37,649 nt of DNA from Gelidibacter algens. Lineage in GTDB: Bacteria > Bacteroidota > Bacteroidia > Flavobacteriales > Flavobacteriaceae. Position 1 is the first letter of the stretch. Each line of letters opens with the position of its first letter. The notes beneath the pieces are model-generated. The model did no database searches. It was not told the origin of the DNA and saw nothing but the letters and a program-made list of their open reading frames with translations. The stretch is taken from NCBI RefSeq assembly GCF_001678675.1, contig NZ_LZRN01000040.1:1-37649 (forward strand), in the 5' to 3' direction. Both the position numbers and the translations under genes were made by a program. Below are positions 26,160 through 34,852 of this stretch, in pieces.

Positions 26160-26175
26160 TGTTCCACGTGGAACA
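26160..26175. promoter_or_regulatory. parS: parS-like ParB-binding palindrome, upstream of mnmG
   Basis: TGTTCCACGTGGAACA is a perfect 16-bp palindrome identical to the full parS consensus (CC/GG variant). It is 24 bp upstream of the mnmG ATG, so ParB bound here could also affect mnmG transcription. The partner site at 24230-24243 is 1.9 kb away. Confidence 0.8.
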
Positions 26176-26284
26176 TCATATAGCTCTAATCTCTAACCGA
26201 CGATAACTGCAAATACCACCAGATATCACCTATCCATTACAGGCGAAAAGAAAAGTTTGCAAATATACGTTGATTTCAAGATAG

Positions 26285-26695
26285 TCAGTCGAGCTGTGCT
26301 AAGTAGTAATTTTCTTTCGAACGCATCTCAGCCTCGTCTGCTTCGCTCTTGTCTTTGTAACCGCAATAATGTAGAATTCCATGTATCAACACCCGACTCA
26401 TTTCGTTCTCAAAACTTACCGCATAATCTTTGGCATTCTCCCTTACGCGCTCAGCAGAAATATAAACATCACCGTTTATTTGCTTCCCAAGAGTATAGTC
26501 AAAACTAATAATATCGGTTAAAGTGTCATGATCTAAATACTGCACATTCAACTTTAAGAGATATGCATCATCACAGAAAATGTAATTAATTTCACCTTCG
26601 TTGAAGCCTTCCTCAGTAATGGCTTTTGCTATCCATTCAGACAACTTTTGCTCATTGTCCAATTGTAATTCTGTTTCGTAATTATAACTAATCAT
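26285..26695 (-). CDS. ybeY: endoribonuclease YbeY (rRNA maturation)
   Basis: A zinc-dependent endoribonuclease involved in 16S rRNA 3'-end maturation and ribosome quality control. The diagnostic metal motif HGILHYCGYKDKSEAD starts at H105, with H109 next. The usual third histidine is replaced by D115 (GYKD rather than GYDH), a variant I have seen in Bacteroidota. NYIFCDDAYLLKLNVQYLDHDTLTDIISF, split here as INYIFCDDAYLLKLN and HDTLTDIISFDY, matches the family's central region. GDVYISAERV is also conserved. It has 136 residues, normal. Its start overlaps the end of the DUF4175 gene by 8 bp, so both are co-translated. Confidence 0.93.
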   Translation of the reverse strand: MISYNYETELQLDNEQKLSEWIAKAITEEGFNEGEINYIFCDDAYLLKLNVQYLDHDTLTDIISFDYTLGKQINGDVYISAERVRENAKDYAVSFENEMSRVLIHGILHYCGYKDKSEADEAEMRSKENYYLAQLD

Positions 26696-29600
26696 TCTCC
26701 TTTTTAAAATACTCTTGAACCTTCTTCTTATAAATTTGCTGCAAAGGTAAGGCTTGCCTATTTAATATTTCAGTAGTATTAAAATATTCTTTGGCTGTAG
26801 GAATTTGATTGTTAGAGGTGTTCTCAAACTGCTTCAAATTGGTATTAGACTCTCGCCTATTTTCTTCTCCTTGCATAAAGGTGGCATTCTCCAGTTTCAA
26901 CAGTTGATGCTGTAAACTCATCATCCGCTGCAAGGTCTGATTGGTAAATCCTTTATTGATCAAATCTGATTCAATAGCCTCCATTTGCTTCAAGAGATTT
27001 TGACCTTGAACCGACTTACCCATTTCTTGTAATTTATTTTCTAAAGCCTGCCGTAACTGTTGCTGTTGTTGGTAAATACGATAAAGTTCACCATTCATAG
27101 TTTCAGAAGAGCCCTCACCTTCTCCGTCAGATGTACCCCCGTTCCCTTCTTTTCCTTCTTTACCAGACTTTCCATTCTCTTTCTCACCTTTTTCACCATC
27201 ACCGTTCTCATTTCCTTCCCCATTTTTTGGTTTACCCGAGCTACTCTTTTTTAAGCCTTCTTCCATCTGTTTGTTCAATTCCTTCTGACTCATAATAATA
27301 TCTGGCAATTGCATCCCTTCACCTCCTTGTCCTTTCCCCTTTCCTTGTCCGGGATTCATTGCCGATTCCATATTGTCCAAAATATCACTTAAATAACTAG
27401 CCAAATCATTGGTAGCCGTAATAGTATATTGTTGCGTCGCCACCCCTTGATAGAGTAAGTTCTCAGAAAGTTGTCCCATAGACTTGTCTATGTTATAAAA
27501 AACGTCAGTTATCTTCTTATTGACATCCTCTGACAGTTTCGGCTGGCGAAGGGACAATGCGAACAAACTATCATCGATATGCTCAAAATGCTCTCTTAAG
27601 CTACTTTGCTTGCGTAGAAATTTACCATATTGATTATGGTTTATTTGAATGCTTTTAAATTGATTCATCAAACCCTCTTGATCAAATGAAAACAACACCA
27701 AATTATCCAAAATTTGGCGTAACATTTCTGCATCTTCCTGCATTTGTTCTTGACCTCCAGACATCATTGACTGGCTCATTTTAGCACTCATTTGCTTCAT
27801 TTTCTTTGCAGCGTCTTTTTGTTTTTGTTGCGCACTCTTTTGCTTCTGATCAACAGTATTTTGGTCATTCTTTTCTTCTGCATCTTCTTTCTTTTCAAGA
27901 TCCTCAGATGCTTCTTGTTGATCTTTTTGAATTTCCTTTTCTGTCTCTAAGTCCTGAGGCACATTCAATGGTTTCTTCAAGGCCTTATTCTCTTGTTGCA
28001 GTTTATCCAATTCCATTTGGAAATCTTCAAAGTCCTCATTTAAATCATCCTGCTTTTCTTTAGTATTCTCCTCTTTATTTTCTTTGGACAATTCATCTTG
28101 ATCTTCAGCCAATTTTTCAAGATCTTCTTGCAACTTTTCTGCTTTCTTTGCCACATAATACCTTTTGGTCAATTCCAACAATTGCTGTAAACTCTTTTGT
28201 TTATTCTTATTTTGCTTGGCAAGGTCATCCAATTTTTCAGTCAGTTCTTCCTTTTGGATTTTATCTTGAAGCGCTTCAAGTTCCTTTAAAAGTTTTTCGT
28301 CCTTTTGCAGTTGCTCTTCATTATCTTTTAAACGCTCTTTAAGATCTTCTTTAAATGGATCGTTCTCGGTATTTTCCTTTTGGAAATCCTCAAGATTTTC
28401 TTTGAGTCGTTTATTGAAATTTTTCATCATCTCCTCTTGCTGCTTTTGACGCTGGATAAAACTTTCAAGTTTTTTTTTGTCATTGAAATTGAGCTGTTCT
28501 TTTTCCTTTTGAGTTTTTGATAATTCTTCCAACTGCTTCTCCTGAAGTTTCATTTTTTCAAAAGAATTGTCCAAATTTTTAATCGTTTCATTCTGCTCCT
28601 TCAATTGTTTAACCTCTTCTTCATCCTTAGTGAGCTTTCGATAAGTATACACATTACTTTTTACACTCTTAAATTTATGAATGGCATCATTATCAAATAC
28701 TTGAAAGTAAATTTCGTAAGTGACACCCTCTTCTAAAAACAAATTATTGGGGAAAGCACTCACAAATTCAGCAAAATTTGACTGGACGACAGGAATGTCT
28801 TCCATTTTTTTATCAACTTCATTTTCTGCGGGATAGTACACCAATTGCAATTTGCTCAAGCCATAATCATCACTAGCCTGGCCGTAGAAGTAGAGTGATT
28901 GCTGGTCAATAGAATCTAGTTCAACCTTCATATTAAGTTCAGGGTACGCATCTTTGGTGACTTGAATACTATATGCCAAATTTTCATAGTTCTTCAGCGA
29001 TTTGTTACTTGTCGCAATATTGTATTCCAAATTTGAATAGAGACGTTTGGAAATTTCAAAGCTACCCTCGCTTTTGATATCAAAATCCAAAGTATCATTA
29101 GCATACATGACCACTTGCTCTGTAGAGCGGGTCTTGATTTTCCAAGTGATAGCGGTACCTTCAGGGACAGTCGTATTTCCTGTACTTTTCAAGACCTCAT
29201 CTACCCTATTGGTATATGACGGATAATCCAAGACCATCTCAAAATTCACCAACGTGGGCACGTTAACAATATTTAGTTCATAAGGTTTTGAGATCACACC
29301 ATTCGCTGAAAGTGTAAATGAAACGTCGTTCTTTAATTGCGGAAAAATATATTCAAAGGCTCCTGGAGCTGTTGGTCTTAAAAAATAAGTTTCACCCAAA
29401 TAGTGGATTTGAGCATTTTCTGGAACAACCTTCCCTGCAGTTTTTACAACCAATTTAAATTCTTTGTTTTCTATAGTCTGAAGCTGCTCATTTACCACAA
29501 AAAACTGAAAAGGTGCAGGTGGTTCATAAGCGGTTTTATAATTGACCACACGTTGATAACTGTCACTGAACCAGTTAAAATGCCCAGTAAAGAACGTAAG

Positions 29601-30092
29601 TAGTAAGATTAATACAGGAATGGCCGCATATTTCAGATAAACAAGGCTTTTTCTAAAATTAACAGCCAGTTTAAAAGGCACAGGATGTAATTCCGTAGAT
29701 TTCTGTTCAATACTTGCCATTAAAAGTTCTGACTGTTGGGAGGTTTTTTGAAGTTGGAGTACGTTCAGTAATTTGTCATTGACCTCAGGAAAGTGTTTGC
29801 CAATTATCTTGGAAGCCTCCTCAAAGTCGATTCCATCCTGAAATTTAAATAATTTTAATAATGGCCAAAGTATAAACCTCACAAACAGGCCCAATTCAAC
29901 TGCAACAAAAACCCAAAACAAAATGGCCCTTGCCGTTGGATTCAGCCATAAGATATACTCAATAAACAAGGTTATCAAAAGATATATAAACCCAATGGCA
30001 AAGAAAAGAATGCTGCCTTTTAGCAAGTCGTTAGTGTAGTAACGCCTGATAAACTGTTCGAGTTTGGTTTGTATGCTGCTGAAATTGTTCAT
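26688..30092 (-). CDS. large membrane-anchored coiled-coil protein (DUF4175 family)
   Basis: A 1134-residue protein of a family common in Bacteroidota with unknown function. Membrane segments lie at about 25-47, 55-77 and 150-170. A beta-rich, probably periplasmic part follows (about 190-480, with repeats such as VTKDAYPELNMKVELDSIDQ). Then comes a very long charged coiled coil rich in Lys, Glu and Gln (about 490-800), a Gly/Lys/Glu low-complexity stretch (about 940-1010, GKGKGQGGEG) and a helical C-terminus (QQQQLRQALENKLQEMGKSV). No enzymatic motif is visible. The layout suggests a spacer or scaffold in the envelope. It precedes ybeY with an 8-bp overlap. Family name is from recall of this architecture. 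Confidence 0.75.
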   Translation of the reverse strand: MNNFSSIQTKLEQFIRRYYTNDLLKGSILFFAIGFIYLLITLFIEYILWLNPTARAILFWVFVAVELGLFVRFILWPLLKLFKFQDGIDFEEASKIIGKHFPEVNDKLLNVLQLQKTSQQSELLMASIEQKSTELHPVPFKLAVNFRKSLVYLKYAAIPVLILLLTFFTGHFNWFSDSYQRVVNYKTAYEPPAPFQFFVVNEQLQTIENKEFKLVVKTAGKVVPENAQIHYLGETYFLRPTAPGAFEYIFPQLKNDVSFTLSANGVISKPYELNIVNVPTLVNFEMVLDYPSYTNRVDEVLKSTGNTTVPEGTAITWKIKTRSTEQVVMYANDTLDFDIKSEGSFEISKRLYSNLEYNIATSNKSLKNYENLAYSIQVTKDAYPELNMKVELDSIDQQSLYFYGQASDDYGLSKLQLVYYPAENEVDKKMEDIPVVQSNFAEFVSAFPNNLFLEEGVTYEIYFQVFDNDAIHKFKSVKSNVYTYRKLTKDEEEVKQLKEQNETIKNLDNSFEKMKLQEKQLEELSKTQKEKEQLNFNDKKKLESFIQRQKQQEEMMKNFNKRLKENLEDFQKENTENDPFKEDLKERLKDNEEQLQKDEKLLKELEALQDKIQKEELTEKLDDLAKQNKNKQKSLQQLLELTKRYYVAKKAEKLQEDLEKLAEDQDELSKENKEENTKEKQDDLNEDFEDFQMELDKLQQENKALKKPLNVPQDLETEKEIQKDQQEASEDLEKKEDAEEKNDQNTVDQKQKSAQQKQKDAAKKMKQMSAKMSQSMMSGGQEQMQEDAEMLRQILDNLVLFSFDQEGLMNQFKSIQINHNQYGKFLRKQSSLREHFEHIDDSLFALSLRQPKLSEDVNKKITDVFYNIDKSMGQLSENLLYQGVATQQYTITATNDLASYLSDILDNMESAMNPGQGKGKGQGGEGMQLPDIIMSQKELNKQMEEGLKKSSSGKPKNGEGNENGDGEKGEKENGKSGKEGKEGNGGTSDGEGEGSSETMNGELYRIYQQQQQLRQALENKLQEMGKSVQGQNLLKQMEAIESDLINKGFTNQTLQRMMSLQHQLLKLENATFMQGEENRRESNTNLKQFENTSNNQIPTAKEYFNTTEILNRQALPLQQIYKKKVQEYFKKEND

Positions 30093-30276
30093 AATCGCTT
30101 TGAAAGACCTAACTATTTAACTTACTAAACTACAATTTTATTTTAACCTATAATTGCCTTAATTAGATAAGCTTGTGTTAATTTAGAGCAATCAATGAAA
30201 GTTTTTTGCGCGTCCGGTTGCGAAACCATGACTTCAAACTAAATCACTATGGACTAAAGTGCCATAGATTTTTTAA

Positions 30277-30295
30277 AACAGACTGAAAGTCTGTT
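30277..30295. repeat. compact hairpin AACAGACT-GAA-AGTCTGTT
   Basis: AACAGACT (30277-30284) and AGTCTGTT (30288-30295) form an 8-bp perfect stem around a GAA loop. No T-run follows on the plus strand. It looks more like a dispersed palindromic element than a terminator. Confidence 0.45.
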
Positions 30296-30350
30296 GCATT
30301 CGTGAAATTTACAGTAAATGATTTACGACTGTATTTTCAATGAACCAATG

Positions 30351-30379
30351 AATTCGTGAAAATTCGTGAAATTCGTGTC
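30351..30379. repeat. tandem AATTCGTGA repeats (three copies)
   Basis: AATTCGTGAA, AATTCGTGA and AATTCGTGTC lie head to tail (30351-30360, 30361-30369, 30370-30379). A fourth related word occurs at about 30298. Function unknown. Confidence 0.5.
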
Positions 30380-30508
30380 AAAATTTTTAGAAGCTAAAGC
30401 GAGATGCACTAAAGTACATAGTTTTAACAAAATCTGAGACCAATAAAATTAGGTCAATAATTTTCTTAGGACTGTCATTCTAGTCTAAAATGAGCTTTCC
30501 TTCGGTAC

Positions 30509-31573
30509 GTGAACAAACATAAATTATCCATGAAAGATTTAAAATATTTATCGGCATTTTCTATTCCATTTATGGCGTTCTTGGGATTGTACTATCAAGG
30601 TCTTTTTAGCTTCATAACGCCAATTTATGCTTTTGTAATGATTCCAATTCTTGAAATACTATTTCCTGTTGATACTTACAACATCTCCAAAGAAGAATCT
30701 GAAAACCTCTTAACAAAAAGAGTTTTTGACTGGTTTTTATATCTCAACTTACCAATCGTTTATGGCTTATTGATTTTTTCTTTTATTACCGTAAGCACGG
30801 TATCTTTAAAAATGTATGAGTATGTTGGACTGATCCTATCCGTGGGTATTGTTTTAGGCGTGAACGGCATCAATGTCGCCCATGAATTGGGTCACCGACA
30901 AAGTACTAATGAACGGTATCTCGGAAAAGCGCTCCTACTTCCTGCCCTATACATGCATTTTTATATTGAGCATAATTTTGGACATCATTTACATGCCGCT
31001 ACAAAGGAAGACCCTGCAACAGCACGTTATAACCAGACTGTCTATAGCTTTTGGATCACTTCCGTTTTTAGACAATATGCAAACGCATGGCGCATCCAAA
31101 TAAATTTATTAAAAGGAAGAAACGCCGCATTCATCAGCAGTTATAATGACATGTTGTGGTATGCTTTATTGCAAATCGCTTATTTGGTTACTGTGTTTCT
31201 AATATTTGGAAACGCGGCTTTTATTTTTGCCCTTTTCGCCGGAATTGTTGGTTTTGTATTACTAGAAACGGTGAACTACATTGAACATTACGGACTTATA
31301 AGAACCAAACTGCCCTCAGGACGTTATGAGCGCGTGTCTAAAATCCATTCCTGGAATTCCAATCATGTAATAGGTCGCATTGTACTTTATGAATTGACAC
31401 GGCATAGTGATCACCATTATAAGAGCACAAAAAAATACCAGATTTTAGACTGTCATTTAGAGAGTCCGCAAATGCCATTTGGATATCCAACATCGATGGT
31501 TTTGGCACTTATGCCACCACTTTGGTTTGCTATTATGAACAAACGGATTCCACATGAAATGGTTTCTCCCTAA
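30509..31573 (+). CDS. alkB: AlkB-type alkane 1-monooxygenase / membrane di-iron hydroxylase
   Basis: An integral membrane non-haem di-iron hydroxylase of the alkane monooxygenase and fatty-acid desaturase group. It would hydroxylate the terminal carbon of alkanes or a related hydrophobic substrate, with electrons from a rubredoxin or ferredoxin. All histidine boxes are present: HELGHR (125-130), EHNFGHHLH (154-162), NYIEHYG (256-262) and RHSDHH (298-303) followed by KKYQ, the usual AlkB box. About six membrane segments are seen. The length is 354 residues. The annotated start is GTG 30509; ATG 30530 (MKDLKYLSAF) is equally good. No rubredoxin gene is adjacent, so the substrate is uncertain. 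Confidence 0.85.
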   Translation: MNKHKLSMKDLKYLSAFSIPFMAFLGLYYQGLFSFITPIYAFVMIPILEILFPVDTYNISKEESENLLTKRVFDWFLYLNLPIVYGLLIFSFITVSTVSLKMYEYVGLILSVGIVLGVNGINVAHELGHRQSTNERYLGKALLLPALYMHFYIEHNFGHHLHAATKEDPATARYNQTVYSFWITSVFRQYANAWRIQINLLKGRNAAFISSYNDMLWYALLQIAYLVTVFLIFGNAAFIFALFAGIVGFVLLETVNYIEHYGLIRTKLPSGRYERVSKIHSWNSNHVIGRIVLYELTRHSDHHYKSTKKYQILDCHLESPQMPFGYPTSMVLALMPPLWFAIMNKRIPHEMVSP

Positions 31574-31672
31574 TTAAATCAAAAACAGATATAATGTTTC
31601 TGTAAAGGTTTCAATTATAAAAGATTTTATGTCTTTTTCTCCATTCTTTTTTCCCTGTTCTAACATCTCAAC

Positions 31673-31680
31673 TATCTTTG
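31673..31680 (+). promoter_or_regulatory. -7 promoter element (TATCTTTG) of gltX
   Basis: TATCTTTG is a perfect TAnnTTTG and ends 20 bases before the gltX ATG (31700). No clear -33 TTG is visible. The upstream region is T-rich. Confidence 0.45.
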
Positions 31681-31699
31681 TAAGCATAAATCAAACAAA

Positions 31700-33211
31700 A
31701 TGACTGATCACGTTCGTGTGCGTTTTGCACCAAGTCCAACAGGACCGCTTCATATTGGTGGTGTCCGTACCGCTTTATTCAACTATTTATTTGCGAAAAA
31801 ACACAATGGAACTTTTATTCTGAGGATAGAAGATACAGATCAAAACAGGTATGTAGAAGGTGCTGAAAAATATATGATTGACGCTTTAAATTGGTGCGCA
31901 ATCTCTTTTGACGAAGGTCCAGGTAAGAATGAGAAATTTGGTCCTTACAGACAAAGCGAACGCAAACATTTGTACAGAGATTATGCTGAGCAACTGATTG
32001 CTTCTGGTAATGCCTATTATGCGTTTGATACTGCTGAGAGTTTGGAACATTATAGAAAAGATCATGAATCAAAAGGGAAAACCTTTATCTACAATTGGCA
32101 TAACAGAAAGTTATTGTTGAACTCCGTGTCACTTTCCAAAGAAGAAACTCAGAAAAAAATAGACAATGGTGACGATTATGTCATCCGATTTAAATCACCT
32201 AAAAATGAAACCTTGCACTTAACAGATATGGTGAGAGGCGACATTACTATTGATACCAATATTTTGGATGATAAAGTATTGTTCAAAAGTGACGGCATGC
32301 CCACTTACCATTTGGCCAATATTGTGGACGACCATTTAATGGAAATCTCCCATGTGATCCGCGGTGAAGAATGGCTACCTTCCCTAGCCTTACATTATCA
32401 ATTGTATGATGCGTTTGGATGGGACAAACCTCAATTTGCACATTTGCCATTGCTTCTTAAACCGACAGGAAAAGGGAAGTTGAGCAAGCGTGACGGTGAT
32501 AAATTAGGCTTTCCAGTATTTCCTTTGGAATGGAAAGATCCGCAATCTGGTGATATTTCGCGTGGTTATAGAGAAGACGGTTACTTTGCAGATGCTCTAG
32601 TCAACTTTTTAGCCTTTCTGGGATGGAATCCAGGTACAGAACAAGAGCTTTTTTCTATGGAAGAACTAACGCAAGCATTTGAATTGGATCGTGTCCATAA
32701 ATCTGGAGCACGCTTTGATCCTGATAAAATTAAATGGTACAACCATCATTATATGCAAATGCAAAATGATGACGAGCTGGCCGAAGCTTTTAAAAATAAT
32801 CAGCCTGAACTCAAAGATATTGACGTCAATTACGTGTCGTTGGCTGTTGGAATGATTAAGGAACGTGCCACCTATATTTCTGATTTCTGGGACTTATCTT
32901 CCTTCCTTTTTGAACCGCCTAAAAGCTATGATGAGAAATCATTTACAAAAATCATGAACAATGACGCTCGCGAATTGATGAGTGAGTTGGCTCAAATTAT
33001 CAGTCACAGTTCTGATTTTACGGTTGACAACATTCAGACAGATGTCAAAACTTGGATTGGCAAAAAAGACGTCAGTTTTGGAAAAGTAATGCAACCGTTG
33101 CGCTTGGCTTTAGTTGGTGCCATGCAAGGTCCTGATGTTTTTGAAATCATGTTTATGATTGGAAAAGCTGAGACTGTTCAACGCATTGAAAATTTAGTGC
33201 AGACCTTATAA
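31700..33211 (+). CDS. gltX: glutamyl-tRNA synthetase
   Basis: A class I aminoacyl-tRNA synthetase that charges tRNA-Glu. The HIGH-type motif HIGG (18-21) sits inside RFAPSPTGPLHIGGVRTALF, and the second motif is KLSKR (260-264) inside GKGKLSKRDGDKLGFP. EDTDQNRYVEGAEKYM and SDGMPTYHLANIVDDHLM are also diagnostic. At 503 residues with a normal anticodon-binding C-terminus it is complete. A nearby GlnRS gene (glnS) suggests direct charging of tRNA-Gln, so this enzyme is probably discriminating. That is inference from the presence of glnS. It is transcribed alone and ends at a strong terminator. Confidence 0.97.
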   Translation: MTDHVRVRFAPSPTGPLHIGGVRTALFNYLFAKKHNGTFILRIEDTDQNRYVEGAEKYMIDALNWCAISFDEGPGKNEKFGPYRQSERKHLYRDYAEQLIASGNAYYAFDTAESLEHYRKDHESKGKTFIYNWHNRKLLLNSVSLSKEETQKKIDNGDDYVIRFKSPKNETLHLTDMVRGDITIDTNILDDKVLFKSDGMPTYHLANIVDDHLMEISHVIRGEEWLPSLALHYQLYDAFGWDKPQFAHLPLLLKPTGKGKLSKRDGDKLGFPVFPLEWKDPQSGDISRGYREDGYFADALVNFLAFLGWNPGTEQELFSMEELTQAFELDRVHKSGARFDPDKIKWYNHHYMQMQNDDELAEAFKNNQPELKDIDVNYVSLAVGMIKERATYISDFWDLSSFLFEPPKSYDEKSFTKIMNNDARELMSELAQIISHSSDFTVDNIQTDVKTWIGKKDVSFGKVMQPLRLALVGAMQGPDVFEIMFMIGKAETVQRIENLVQTL

Positions 33212-33236
33212 ATTTAGAGTTTCAATTAAAAAATAT

Positions 33237-33273
33237 AGGCTTAGTTCAGCATAATTGAACTAAGCCTTTTTTT
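33237..33273 (+). terminator. intrinsic terminator of gltX
   Basis: AGGCTTAGTTCA (33237-33248) pairs perfectly with TGAACTAAGCCT (33256-33267) around a 7-base loop and is followed by a T-run to 33273. Confidence 0.9.
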
Positions 33274-33415
33274 AACGTGTAGAATGCATTAAATAGGTTT
33301 CGGGGCTACAAGTATAATAGGTAAAATGCCTGAGCTTTTAAGAAAAAATAGAAGTTTCCGAGCAATTATAGTTTAATTTAGTATTCTAAATTATTTAACC
33401 CTAAAAAAACATACT

Positions 33416-34357
33416 ATGTTCCCATTTGTTTTCCCAATTATTGTCATATTTCTATTCATCATATTCCTGTCCTCATTTTTTACCGTAAAGCAACAATCTG
33501 CGGCTATTGTTGAGCGTTTTGGAAAATTTTTGAGCATTCGTCATTCTGGTTTGCAGATGAAAATTCCAATTGTAGATCGTATAGCAGGTCGGATGAGCCT
33601 TAAAATCCAACAGCTTGATGTGATTGTAGAAACCAAAACCTTAGATGATGTTTTTGTACGTTTAAAAATCTCTGTTCAGTTTATGGTGATTTCAGAAAAA
33701 GTATACGACGCCTTCTACAAACTGGATTATGCACATGATCAAATTACAAGTTATGTGTTTGATGTGGTGCGTGCCGAAGTACCTAAAATGAAATTGGATG
33801 ACGTTTTTGTCAAAAAAGATGACATTGCCATTGCCGTTAAAACAGAATTGAACGATGCCATGTCAGACTATGGTTATGACATCATCAAAACCCTAGTGAC
33901 AGATATTGATCCTGATGCACAAGTGAAAGCTGCCATGAACAGAATTAACGCTTCTGAGCGTGAGAAAATCGCTGCTCAGTTTGAAGGTGATGCTGCTCGT
34001 ATTTTAATTGTAGAACGTGCCAAAGCAGAAGCAGAAAGCAAACGCTTGCAAGGACAGGGTATTGCTGACCAACGTCGGGAAATTGCACGTGGTCTTGAAG
34101 AATCGGTTGATGTTTTAAATCGGGTGGGTATCAACTCACAGGAAGCTTCAGCATTAATTGTGGTGACACAACATTATGACACCTTACAATCTATTGGGGA
34201 ACACGTGAACAGTAACTTGATTTTGTTGCCAAATTCACCCCAGGCTGGAAGTGACATGTTAAATAACATGGTGGCCAGCTTTTCAGCAAGTAACCAAATT
34301 GGTGAAGCTATGAAAGAAGCTAAAAACAAGAAGAAAGAAAATGAAAAGAAGCAGTAA
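33416..34357 (+). CDS. SPFH/Band 7 domain membrane protein (stomatin-like)
   Basis: A membrane-anchored SPFH protein, of a family that forms large ring or raft-like assemblies and partners with membrane proteases. It has one N-terminal membrane segment (about 5-23), then the Band 7 domain starting TVKQQSAAIVERFGKFL and continuing through LDDVFVRLKISVQFMV and VFDVVRAEVPKMKLDDVF. A charged helical stretch (about 180-235, EREKIAAQFEGDAARILIVE) follows. The C-terminus ends in a Lys/Glu-rich tail. The length is 313 residues. No NfeD-like protein is adjacent, so it resembles a stand-alone YbbK/stomatin-type member. Function in this organism is not known. Confidence 0.92.
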   Translation: MFPFVFPIIVIFLFIIFLSSFFTVKQQSAAIVERFGKFLSIRHSGLQMKIPIVDRIAGRMSLKIQQLDVIVETKTLDDVFVRLKISVQFMVISEKVYDAFYKLDYAHDQITSYVFDVVRAEVPKMKLDDVFVKKDDIAIAVKTELNDAMSDYGYDIIKTLVTDIDPDAQVKAAMNRINASEREKIAAQFEGDAARILIVERAKAEAESKRLQGQGIADQRREIARGLEESVDVLNRVGINSQEASALIVVTQHYDTLQSIGEHVNSNLILLPNSPQAGSDMLNNMVASFSASNQIGEAMKEAKNKKKENEKKQ

Positions 34358-34456
34358 TAAATCTCAAAAAGGAAGGAGTCTCAAAACAAAAACTAGTCAT
34401 TGAGAATTGAATATTTAAGAAATGGTCTCCAATTGGAGTCCGAAAGTAAAAAAGAG
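34358..34456. other. spacer after the SPFH gene
   Basis: No gene is visible here. It leads into the terminator hairpin at 34457. Together with the small ORF and the stretch to 34852 it makes up the 495-bp interval between the SPFH gene and glnS. The bases from 34670 to 34852 also show no recognisable feature. Confidence 0.4.
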
Positions 34457-34496
34457 AAAGAGGCTATTTCATGAATTATGAGACAGCCTCTTTTTT
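34457..34496. terminator. intrinsic terminator, probably bidirectional
   Basis: AAAGAGGCT (34457-34465) pairs with AGCCTCTTT (34485-34493). TTTCAT and ATGAGA pair inside with one wobble. A T-run follows to 34496 and an A-run precedes. It lies between the SPFH gene (+) and the end of the small ORF (-, stop at 34499), serving both. Confidence 0.75.
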
Positions 34497-34498
34497 AT

Positions 34499-34669
34499 TT
34501 ATTGCGCTTTCTTGAATTTTTTGACCAGTTCTTTTAAACTGCTCAAATAATTCTTAAAAGTTTCAATAATTACCTCAACATCGGATTTGTCAGCTTCATG
34601 GAGCGTCATCGTGTTTTCATCCAAATATTTTTGATACGCAGGATAATTATCTTTCCGATCTCTTGTCAT
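34499..34669 (-). CDS. 56-residue hypothetical protein
   Basis: A small minus-strand ORF from ATG 34669 to TAA 34501-34499. An in-frame stop six codons before the ATG fixes the start. The product is soluble and highly charged, with MTRDRKDNYPAYQKYLDENT at the N-terminus and a predicted amphipathic C-terminal helix ending LKELVKKFKKAQ. It has no cysteine, signal or membrane segment. Its stop abuts the bidirectional terminator, as expected for a real transcription unit, and codon use resembles neighbouring genes. I do not recognise a family. It is convergent with the SPFH gene and has the same direction as glnS. Confidence 0.5.
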   Translation of the reverse strand: MTRDRKDNYPAYQKYLDENTMTLHEADKSDVEVIIETFKNYLSSLKELVKKFKKAQ

Positions 34670-34852
34670 CTGTGTGTTTTCAGCTTATGATAGTCCAATT
34701 CGTACTGTTCCTACCAACTTTCCTCAACACCTACTCCATCTGAACCTGACGTGTGTGAAAACAGACATACATTATCAAATGGAAAATATTGTTGGTATAC
34801 CCTTTTATAGCTTTAAGGATGCATGACTCAAAACTGCATTAGTTAAGTCTCT

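Larger units (their letters stand above)
30093..30508. other. 416-bp intergenic region with short repeats and hairpins
   Basis: This divergent gap lies between the DUF4175 gene (-) and the alkB-like gene (+) and must hold both promoters, but no TAnnTTTG is obvious. It has hairpins at 30247-30267 (CTATGG/CCATAG) and 30277-30295 (8-bp stem). ATTCGTGAA-type words occur at 30298-30308 and three times in tandem at 30351-30379. A partly repeated ACTAAAGTnCATAG occurs near 30253 and 30408. No gene is visible. Confidence 0.5.

Noticed and set aside
26285-26695. ybeY judged inactive because the third metal histidine is Asp
   Set aside because: The GYKD variant occurs in Bacteroidota YbeY as I recall, and the rest of the motif is intact.
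30298-30379. CRISPR-like array from the ATTCGTGAA words
   Set aside because: Units are about 9-10 bases, lie directly tandem without spacers, and no cas gene is present.
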